Source: Lachnospiraceae bacterium (GTDB lineage Bacteria; Bacillota; Clostridia; Lachnospirales; Lachnospiraceae). From it: a stretch of 6,739 bases of DNA. The position numbers were made by a program, and so were the translations under genes. A model generated the notes under the pieces. That model ran no database searches. It saw only the letters and a list, made by a program, of their open reading frames with translations, and had not been told where the DNA came from. This document shows, piece after piece, positions 1-4,752 of the stretch. Location: NCBI GenBank assembly GCA_900754855.1, contig CAAEEI010000043.1, positions 1 through 6,739 on the forward strand, written 5' to 3'. Positions within the stretch are counted from its first letter, which is position 1. Every line of letters begins with the position of its first letter.

Positions 1-613
1 GAGTACGCAGTCCCGTTGCTTCCAGGATTCCCGGAGCCACGCCAACGACTCTCACACCCAGTTTACCCAGTTCTTTTGCCCAGGAACGGGTCAGAGAATT
101 TACCGCATTTTTAGTTGCCGCATATACACTTTGTCCTTCAGAACCTTCCAGTCCACTTTCAGAAGACATATTAATCAAAACGCCTTCTCCCTTTTCCACC
201 ATAATCCTTGCTGCAGCCTGTCCGCAGAAGAAAACGCCTTTCAGATTGACGTCGCAAACCTTATCCCAGATCTGTTCATCCAGCTCATATTGTCCGCCGG
301 CATCTTTTGGATCCACCAGAAGACGTGGAATATTGATGCCTGCATTATTGACCAGCACGTCCACCGTTCCGAATTTTTCTACGGTTTTTTGTATCATCGC
401 ATCGACGCTTGCCTTTTTCGTTACGTTTGTCACCACATAAAGGAAATTATCGTCTGTGGCATTTTCAAATTCCGGTACATTTTCGTTCATATCACAGACA
501 ACGACTTTCGCAGACTGATTTAAAAATTCCTGTGCAACGGCTTTGCCGATTCCGGACGCTCCGCCTGTCACAATTACTGTTTTATTTTCAAGATTTAACC
601 ATGTATTGCTCAT
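1..613 (-). CDS. srlD: Sorbitol-6-phosphate 2-dehydrogenase (SDR family), 3' end cut by window edge
   Basis: Cytosolic NAD-dependent oxidoreductase predicted to convert sorbitol-6-phosphate to fructose-6-phosphate, the step after PTS uptake. I translated it from ATG 611-613; 204 residues are visible and no stop is reached before base 1. SDR hallmarks are all present: the nucleotide-binding TGGASGIG at residues 16-23, an Asp at 41 after the second beta strand (typical of NAD preference), NNAG at 89-92, a catalytic Ser at about 151 and YAATK with Tyr164 and Lys168. The stretches INIPRLLVDPKDAGGQYELD (94-112) and APGILEATGLR (193-203) match what I recall of the lactobacillal/streptococcal sorbitol-6-phosphate dehydrogenases (GutF type, about 266 aa), more than E. 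coli SrlD. About 60 residues are therefore probably missing. An AAGGAAGAG ribosome binding site precedes the start. Its place behind srlM-srlA-srlE supports the substrate; another sugar-phosphate SDR is the main alternative. Confidence 0.9.
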   Translation of the reverse strand, partial: MSNTWLNLENKTVIVTGGASGIGKAVAQEFLNQSAKVVVCDMNENVPEFENATDDNFLYVVTNVTKKASVDAMIQKTVEKFGTVDVLVNNAGINIPRLLVDPKDAGGQYELDEQIWDKVCDVNLKGVFFCGQAAARIMVEKGEGVLINMSSESGLEGSEGQSVYAATKNAVNSLTRSWAKELGKLGVRVVGVAPGILEATGLRT

Positions 614-695
614 TTTTCTCTTCCTTTCTTTTTTATTCGCTGACGAAATGACCGCTTCTTTTCTCCGATCATTCCCTGTTCTTTGCTAAATTTGG

Positions 696-743
696 GGGCT
701 GTTGAATGAGTATGTTTTTCTTTCCGTTACTCCTCAACAGCCC
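696..743 (-). repeat. Long intercistronic stem-loop upstream of srlD
   Basis: A perfect 10-bp inverted repeat (GGGCTGTTGA at 696-705, TCAACAGCCC at 734-743) encloses a second 5-bp pair (GAGTA at 708-712, TACTC at 728-732), separated from the outer stem by a small 2-by-1 internal loop. The apical loop is 15 nt and A/G-rich. In the srl mRNA this would form a 15-bp stem. It is not followed by a T tract in the minus direction, so it does not look like an intrinsic terminator. A role in mRNA processing, stability or regulation is possible but inferred. Confidence 0.65.
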
Positions 744-765
744 AACTGAATGATTTCTATATTTT

Positions 766-792
766 CTGCCTGCTTTCCCAGGAAAGCGGCAG
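766..792 (-). repeat. Compact GC-containing hairpin downstream of srlE
   Basis: CTGCC (766-770) plus GCTTTCC (772-778) pairs with GGAAAGC (781-787) plus GGCAG (788-792), with T771 as a single bulge. This gives a stem of about 11-12 bp; the innermost C778-G781 pair must open to leave a feasible loop. It begins about 64 nt after the srlE stop. No T run follows in either direction. It could protect the 3' end of the srlE portion of the transcript, as intercistronic hairpins do, but this is inference. Confidence 0.6.
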
Positions 793-855
793 GTTCGATT
801 GCCCAAAAATAAGTTAAAGGTTATGTACGATCGTTTTAGAGATTTCCCAATCTTT

Positions 856-1899
856 CTAGCTATATAAACCGATACTTGCCGCCCATGCAACCAGAACCCG
901 AGGCACGCCGACCAGGAATCTGGAATATAATACGGAAGGTACGCCGACCTCTACGGTTTCCGGTTCTGCTTCGGCAAGACCAAGACCTACAGGAATAAAA
1001 TCGCAGGCACACTGTGTATTGATGGCGAATAATGCCGGTAATGCCAGAGAAGGCGGGATATTTCCCTTGCCAATTTCCACACCGATCATGGTACCGATGA
1101 CCTGTGCAATAACCGCTCCAGGTCCCAGAAGAGCAGACAGGACAGGAATGGAACAGATGAAACCAAGAACCACAAGACCGATACCGTTTCCAGCCAGCGG
1201 AATCAGAAGTTTTGCAAACCAGTTACCAAAACCGGAACCGTTGATGATACCGATCAGCATGGCAACGAATCCCATAAATGGAAGAATCGTTGTAATCATG
1301 GACTGTACGGCATCACGACCTGCCTGATACAGGGTGTTGACAAATTTACCGGCGCCCATACCGACTTTCTGAATGATACTGGATTTGCTGGTTTCTCCTA
1401 AAGTTTCCGACACTTTTTTATCTGCGCTGTACTTAAATTTTCTGTCATCGGCGCCTTCTTTTTTCTCTGCTGCTTTTGCCGGTTCTGTCACCGTTTCCTG
1501 TGCCTGAATCGGTTTGGCATCCGGATCGGCCAGACTGATCTGGTTCATGCCTACAGCGGAGACATAAATGTCCTCTGTAATAAATTTAGCCAGCGGTCCG
1601 CTTTTTCCTACCGGCATAACATTGATGGTCGGAATTCTTTTCTGCGGATAAATGCCACAACGTAATGTTCCGCCACAGTCAATGATAACCAGAAAAATTT
1701 CATCGTCCGGTACGGAAGTTTTAAATCCGTTTACCGGTGTACATCCTGTCAGGTTTACAATTTTTTCTACAATTTCCGGTTCTGCACCGCCACCGGTGAT
1801 AAACATTAATTTATCTTTTCCTTCTTCCGGTTTTACAATCAGAGGGCCGCCGAATCCGCCGCTTCCCCTTTCTATTTTTATTGCGTTATACTTTGCCAT
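856..1899 (-). CDS. srlE: PTS glucitol/sorbitol-specific EIIBC component
   Basis: Membrane component of the sorbitol phosphotransferase system; its EIIB domain passes phosphate to sorbitol during uptake. The 347-aa protein has two parts. Residues 1-120 are the EIIB domain, starting with the family-typical IERGSGGFGGPL and carrying IDCGGTLRCGIYP at 73-85; Cys75 is the likely phosphocysteine, by analogy with E. coli SrlE, and Cys81 is a second cysteine nearby. Residues about 178-347 form the hydrophobic EIIC-like half, with GMGAG, LLGPGAVIAQVIG (258-270), NIPPSLALPALFAIN (280-294) and CDFIPVGLGLAEA. A charged, Ala/Glu/Lys-rich linker (about 125-175) joins them and looks somewhat longer than in E. 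coli. A strong GAGGAGAG site lies 5 nt before the ATG. The gene starts 66 nt after srlA, with which it forms the transporter. Confidence 0.96.
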   Translation of the reverse strand: MAKYNAIKIERGSGGFGGPLIVKPEEGKDKLMFITGGGAEPEIVEKIVNLTGCTPVNGFKTSVPDDEIFLVIIDCGGTLRCGIYPQKRIPTINVMPVGKSGPLAKFITEDIYVSAVGMNQISLADPDAKPIQAQETVTEPAKAAEKKEGADDRKFKYSADKKVSETLGETSKSSIIQKVGMGAGKFVNTLYQAGRDAVQSMITTILPFMGFVAMLIGIINGSGFGNWFAKLLIPLAGNGIGLVVLGFICSIPVLSALLGPGAVIAQVIGTMIGVEIGKGNIPPSLALPALFAINTQCACDFIPVGLGLAEAEPETVEVGVPSVLYSRFLVGVPRVLVAWAASIGLYS

Positions 1900-1965
1900 T
1901 TTTTCTCTCCTCTTCCCAAATCTATTGCATACTTTTCCTTTGTCGTCACGTTCGCAAGACGTTTT

Positions 1966-2505
1966 TTATAACTCGTTGCTCAGTTCGATCTTCTGCTGTT
2001 TCATGACCAGTTTTGTGGTAAAGTCAGTCGCCCATCCGGCAACGAAATTCATAACCAGACCAACCAGAAGATAACGAACGGCCAACGGTGTTGTGGACAA
2101 TCCCAGGGTACTGATTCCATCGGCGATTCCCAGGTAGATAAAAATTTCTCCCACGTTAATATGTGGAAAAATACCGCTGTTGGTATGGCAGTGATAAGAT
2201 GCGGAAGCGTAATAACTTGGTTTCATTCTTTCCGGGAGGAATTTTCCCATGGACAATGCCATTGGATTTCCCAGCATAAAAGCAGATAAGAATGGTAATA
2301 TGCCATAAGCTAAAATTACATTTTTTGAACATACTTTTGCAAATTTATTGATTCTTTCCTGACCAATCAGGGCGATCAACGCATTCATAAAGATGAGCAG
2401 CAACAATACTCTCGGGATAATTCCGGTTACCCAGCTTACAAAGGTCTCTGCTCCTGAATCAAACAGACCCATAAATCCTTCTGCAAAATTAACAATATAC
2501 TCCAT
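1966..2505 (-). CDS. srlA: PTS glucitol/sorbitol-specific EIIC component
   Basis: Integral membrane permease subunit that, with SrlE, forms the sorbitol channel and binding site. The 179-aa length is close to E. coli SrlA (about 187 aa). Hydrophobic segments lie roughly at residues 24-48, 63-83, 118-138 and 140-160. The family-defining block KPSYYASASYHCHTNSGIFP (95-114) followed by HINVGEIFIYLGIADG, and the preceding GNPMALSMGKFLPER (79-93), are conserved. Near the C-terminus LAVRYLLVGLVMNF precedes WATDFTTK. A GAGGAGAG ribosome binding site sits 5 nt before the ATG. The gene begins 38 nt after srlM and ends 66 nt before srlE, consistent with co-transcription. Confidence 0.96.
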   Translation of the reverse strand: MEYIVNFAEGFMGLFDSGAETFVSWVTGIIPRVLLLLIFMNALIALIGQERINKFAKVCSKNVILAYGILPFLSAFMLGNPMALSMGKFLPERMKPSYYASASYHCHTNSGIFPHINVGEIFIYLGIADGISTLGLSTTPLAVRYLLVGLVMNFVAGWATDFTTKLVMKQQKIELSNEL

Positions 2506-2543
2506 AGACTCTCTCCTCTCCCTTCCTTAACGGAAAGCTAAAC

Positions 2544-3002
2544 TTATGCAGCTTTTTTTCTCCCTCTTCCAGTGAGAAAATTTCCAAGCTTTTCTACAGG
2601 ACTCGGCGGTTCAGGAATTTCACCACCTGCCATCAGAATATTATAATTTGAAGATGCTTCCAGAACACCTCTGGTCAATGATTTCGAAAGTCTTAACTGT
2701 CTGCAGTCATCTTCCGTCAACGTCGCTACGTTTTTTCCTTCGAATCCCTCGAGCATTTTGCATCTTGCCAGAACAGTTACCCCCTGCATGGATCTCCCTG
2801 CCAAAATGGTTCCCTGTTGATCAATGGCAAACATGACGATTGCTCCAGCTCGCAGGACGCCTTTTACTTTTCCGATGGCCACCCGGCCCATTTTTCTTAA
2901 TGTGCTGTAATGTCTGTTAAAGTCTTTCATCTGTATGAAAGTGAACAGATACTGCAGCATGAATGCTGCCAGAAATAAAAGCATCAGTGGTATCAAACTC
3001 AT
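2544..3002 (-). CDS. srlM: Glucitol operon activator protein GutM/SrlM
   Basis: Predicted positive regulator of the sorbitol operon, here its first gene. In E. coli, GutM activates the gut/srl operon. The 152-aa protein has an N-terminal membrane segment (about residues 2-22), then the characteristic block FNRHYSTLRKMGRVAIGKVKG (28-48), VMFAIDQQGTILAGRSMQG (56-74) and TVLAR, matching the GutM family. The C-terminal tail is basic (RGRKKAA). It is about 30 residues longer than E. coli GutM (119 aa), mainly at the C-terminus. I chose ATG 3000-3002 because AAAGGAG lies 11 nt upstream and the family begins directly with the membrane helix; starts at 3029 and 3041 add a charged 9-13-residue extension with no good ribosome binding site. 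No DNA-binding domain is obvious. Confidence 0.9.
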   Translation of the reverse strand: MSLIPLMLLFLAAFMLQYLFTFIQMKDFNRHYSTLRKMGRVAIGKVKGVLRAGAIVMFAIDQQGTILAGRSMQGVTVLARCKMLEGFEGKNVATLTEDDCRQLRLSKSLTRGVLEASSNYNILMAGGEIPEPPSPVEKLGNFLTGRGRKKAA

Positions 3003-3013
3003 TATGTTGTTCT

Positions 3014-3020
3014 CTCCTTT
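3014..3020 (-). promoter_or_regulatory. srlM ribosome binding site
   Basis: AAAGGAG on the minus strand, 11 nt before the ATG at 3000-3002. The spacing is slightly long but it is the only strong site near the possible starts, and it decides the start of srlM over the two upstream in-frame ATGs. Confidence 0.6.
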
Positions 3021-3050
3021 CCCCTTCATCCTTGTGAACATGTGCCTGTT

Positions 3051-3064
3051 GCTGAGGCCTCAGC
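3051..3064. promoter_or_regulatory. Perfect 14-bp palindrome in the srl leader
   Basis: GCTGAGGCCTCAGC reads identically on both strands and lies about 12-25 nt after the predicted transcription start of the srl operon, so it could be a repressor operator or a small leader hairpin (5-bp stem, GGCC loop). On the plus strand it is followed by seven Ts, giving a weak intrinsic-terminator shape facing away from the operon. The function is not determined by the sequence. Confidence 0.45.
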
Positions 3065-3082
3065 TTTTTTTATTGTGTCTTC

Positions 3083-3111
3083 ATTATAACGGATGTTTTT
3101 TTCTTTTTTAA
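3083..3111 (-). promoter_or_regulatory. Predicted sigma-A promoter of the srl operon
   Basis: On the minus strand a perfect -10 TATAAT (3083-3088) stands 17 bp from a weak -35 TTAAAA (3106-3111, four of six consensus bases). Transcription would start near 3076, leaving a leader of about 75 nt before srlM. The poor -35 is consistent with a promoter that needs an activator, and dyads lie just upstream. Confidence 0.6.
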
Positions 3112-3131
3112 TACATGTTTTTTCTTTTCTG

Positions 3132-3157
3132 TGGAAATTTCCATACTTTCCAATTGG
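3132..3157. promoter_or_regulatory. Adjacent dyads upstream of the srl promoter, candidate activator site
   Basis: The perfect 12-bp palindrome TGGAAATTTCCA (3132-3143) is centred near -61 relative to the predicted start. Next to it lies CCAATTGG (3150-3157), part of the near-palindrome TTTCCAATTGGCAA. The half-site TTTCCA occurs twice, 9 bp apart, and a related arrangement recurs at 3265-3281. The position suits an activator, but the region is AT-rich and no regulator is identified. Confidence 0.35.
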
Positions 3158-3185
3158 CAATTACTGGTTTTTTTGTTTTTTCTCT

Positions 3186-3200
3186 TGTGCATTATGCACA
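3186..3200. promoter_or_regulatory. 15-bp dyad TGTGCAT-T-ATGCACA, candidate operator
   Basis: Two perfect 7-bp arms around a single central base, about 117 bp upstream of the predicted srl start and about 200 bp below the scpB stop. The short, tight symmetry fits a dimeric DNA-binding protein better than an RNA hairpin, since no loop is possible without opening the inner pairs. No regulator is identified. Confidence 0.35.
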
Positions 3201-3264
3201 CAGAATCCTCCTGATTCCAGACAAAATGCCCAATATCCTTTTTCTTTGTTCTTCTGCAAATTTT

Positions 3265-3281
3265 ATGGAAGGTTTTTCCAT
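3265..3281. promoter_or_regulatory. Inverted repeat ATGGAA-5-TTCCAT
   Basis: Six-base perfect arms (3265-3270 and 3276-3281) separated by 5 bp. They share the TGGAA/TTCCA half-site with the palindrome at 3132-3143, which raises the chance that both bind one regulator. It lies between the scpB terminator and the srl promoter. Chance occurrence in AT-rich DNA cannot be excluded. Confidence 0.3.
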
Positions 3282-3308
3282 CGGAAATTGTGTACTTTTC
3301 TGGTAAAG

Positions 3309-3371
3309 AAAAAACGTTCTGCAAAATTTCTCTCTGAATCAATCACCCAGTTTCCTTTTGCAGAACGTTTT
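3309..3371 (-). terminator. Intrinsic terminator after scpB
   Basis: A perfect 16-bp inverted repeat (AAAACGTTCTGCAAAA at 3311-3326, TTTTGCAGAACGTTTT at 3356-3371) with a 29-nt spacer. In the minus direction the second arm runs into T6 then CTTT, the layout of a rho-independent terminator, beginning 25 nt after the scpB stop. The symmetry also puts A and T runs on the outer sides, so it might act both ways, though no plus-strand gene needs it. The large loop is atypical. Confidence 0.75.
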
Positions 3372-3396
3372 ATTCTCTGTTGCCTGTTTTCGTTGT

Positions 3397-3975
3397 CTAT
3401 ATCGGTACATTTAAGGATTCCGCCACTTCCTCCCTGGCTTCCTCCATAAATCCCTGTCTGGTCACCTCATCAATATCCGGCAGTTCTTCAATGGAAGAAA
3501 CGCCAAAACACCGTAAAAACTCTTCCGTCGTTCCGAATACGATGGGTCTTCCGATGGTTTCCAGCCTTCCCAGCTCTTTCACCAGTTTATATTCCACCAG
3601 TTTATTGACCGCAAAATCGCTTTTCACTCCCCGGATTGCTTCAATCTCCTGTTTGGTTACCGGCTGTTTGTAAGCAATGATGGAAAGGGTTTCCAGCATG
3701 ACGTCCGTCAGCGATCTCTTTTTCGGCTGGCTGACCAGTTTCCGCACATAGTCATAAGTCTCTATCTTGGTACAGATCTGCCAGGCATCATCCAGTTCAA
3801 TAAGGCAGATTCCCCTTTCTTCCTTATTATAATCTTCCTTCATTTCCAGAAGAATCTCCCTTAGCGTTTCCTGATCTAACTCCAGAGCAACGGCCAGTCG
3901 TTCCAGCGTAACCGATTCTCCCATCGTAAAAAGAACGGCCTCAATAATTCCCTTAATTTTCTCTTTATTCTTCAA
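3397..3975 (-). CDS. scpB: Segregation and condensation protein B
   Basis: Winged-helix partner that dimerises and binds ScpA, forming with SMC the bacterial condensin that organises and segregates the nucleoid. The 192-aa protein has the family opening KGIIEAVLFTMGESVTLERLA (8-28), LIELDDAWQICTK (58-70), the hallmark TDVMLETLSIIAYKQPVTKQEIEAIRGV (90-117), and ELGRLETIGRPIVFGTTEEFLRCFG (134-158), with an acidic C-terminal tail. The length is normal. The start is TTG (3973-3975), preceded by GGAAGG sites 5 and 9 nt upstream; no ATG lies near the family-typical N-terminus. The scpA stop overlaps it as TTGA, so the two are likely translationally coupled. A terminator follows after 25 nt. Confidence 0.96.
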   Translation of the reverse strand: MKNKEKIKGIIEAVLFTMGESVTLERLAVALELDQETLREILLEMKEDYNKEERGICLIELDDAWQICTKIETYDYVRKLVSQPKKRSLTDVMLETLSIIAYKQPVTKQEIEAIRGVKSDFAVNKLVEYKLVKELGRLETIGRPIVFGTTEEFLRCFGVSSIEELPDIDEVTRQGFMEEAREEVAESLNVPI

Positions 3976-4733
3976 TGTTCCCTTCCTTCCTGTTCGTCTA
4001 CAGCATCCATGTAGATTTCATCAAAGTTTTTTTCCTGACTGACGGTAATCTGTCCCGTTTTCATCAGTTCCAGAACAGCAAGAAAAGTCACGATGACCAT
4101 TTCTTTTGTTGGCTGTATATCCAGCAGCGTCCTGAAATTAATCCGTTTCAGCCCTCGAATCTGGCTACGGACATCTCTCATCCGGTCTTCCACCTTATAT
4201 TTTTCTTTTTCAATCTTGCCAAAGCGGCTTCTTACCGGGTCTTCCCTGTCTTTTTTTCTCCGCATAACCATCTGAAAAACCTGGTTCAATTTTTCCAGAG
4301 TGACATCGCCCACAATCTCCGATGGACATACCGGTTCCACATAATCTTTAATCTCCGGGGGAATCGTTTCCGGCTTATAGAATACTTTTTCTGCGTCCAC
4401 CGTAAGATCCTTTAATTCTCCGGCGGCATACTTGTACATTTTATATTCCATCAGACGCTGCACCAGTTCTTCCCTCGGATCTCCTTCCTCTTCTTTTTCT
4501 TCTTTCAGCAGAAGCATCCGGGATTTGATTTTTAACAGCGTCGCTGCCATCACCAGAAATTCACTCATGGACTCCAGCGAAGAACGCCTTTCCATCTCAC
4601 GAAGATATTCCATATATTGATTGGTAATTTCCACAATCGGAATATCATAAATATTTACCTTGTTTTTTTCAATGAGGTGAAGCAGAAGATCCAGAGGACC
4701 TTCAAATGCCTCCAGCTTCACATCTATTTTCAT
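3972..4733 (-). CDS. scpA: Segregation and condensation protein A (kleisin)
   Basis: Kleisin subunit that bridges the SMC ATPase heads in the condensin complex and binds ScpB. The 253-aa protein carries the N-terminal family motif FEGPLDLLLHLIEKNKVNIY (10-29) then DIPIVEIT, SEFLVMAATLLKIKSRMLLL (57-76), an acidic stretch (77-90), LMEYKMYKYAAGEL (94-107), and the C-terminal winged-helix block VTFLAVLELMKTGQITVSQE (215-234). The length is normal. I chose ATG 4731-4733, with AGAGG 5 nt upstream; the open frame continues another 95 codons but only inside glgB in another frame and without family similarity. It starts 19 nt after the glgB stop and overlaps scpB by 4 bases. Confidence 0.96.
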   Translation of the reverse strand: MKIDVKLEAFEGPLDLLLHLIEKNKVNIYDIPIVEITNQYMEYLREMERRSSLESMSEFLVMAATLLKIKSRMLLLKEEKEEEGDPREELVQRLMEYKMYKYAAGELKDLTVDAEKVFYKPETIPPEIKDYVEPVCPSEIVGDVTLEKLNQVFQMVMRRKKDREDPVRSRFGKIEKEKYKVEDRMRDVRSQIRGLKRINFRTLLDIQPTKEMVIVTFLAVLELMKTGQITVSQEKNFDEIYMDAVDEQEGREH

Positions 4734-4752
4734 CCTGTCCTCTTTCTCTTTT

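Larger units (their letters stand above)
614..855 (-). other. 242-nt non-coding gap between srlE and srlD, rich in secondary structure
   Basis: All three minus-strand frames are broken by stops or lack a start, and none resembles the EIIA-glucitol protein (SrlB, about 120 aa) that often sits here. The gap is unusually long for an otherwise tight operon (38 and 66 nt in the two upstream gaps). It holds two strong inverted repeats, at 696-743 and 766-792, and near its low-coordinate end the srlD ribosome binding site. I saw no convincing promoter and no hairpin followed by a T tract on the minus strand, so srlD is probably still read from the srlM promoter. Confidence 0.7.

Noticed and set aside
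131..523. 130-aa plus-strand open frame
   Set aside because: It is antisense to srlD, whose SDR motifs are clear; the translated plus-strand sequence is low in family-like features.
614..855. Possible riboswitch or decayed srlB in the gap
   Set aside because: No known riboswitch motif is recognisable, there is no terminator-like arm, and none of the three minus frames shows EIIA-glucitol remnants.
669..890. 73-aa minus-strand open frame across the srlE end and the srlE-srlD gap
   Set aside because: Its start lies inside srlE in another frame, it has no good ribosome binding site, and the composition does not resemble any protein family, including EIIA-glucitol.
3070..3342. 90-aa minus-strand open frame upstream of srlM
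   Set aside because: Lys-rich because of A-rich DNA, overlaps the terminator and the srl promoter, and shows no recognisable motif.
3093..3449. 118-aa plus-strand open frame in the srl-scp intergenic region
   Set aside because: It is Phe-rich because the plus strand is T-rich, spans the terminator and the end of scpB, and has no ribosome binding site.
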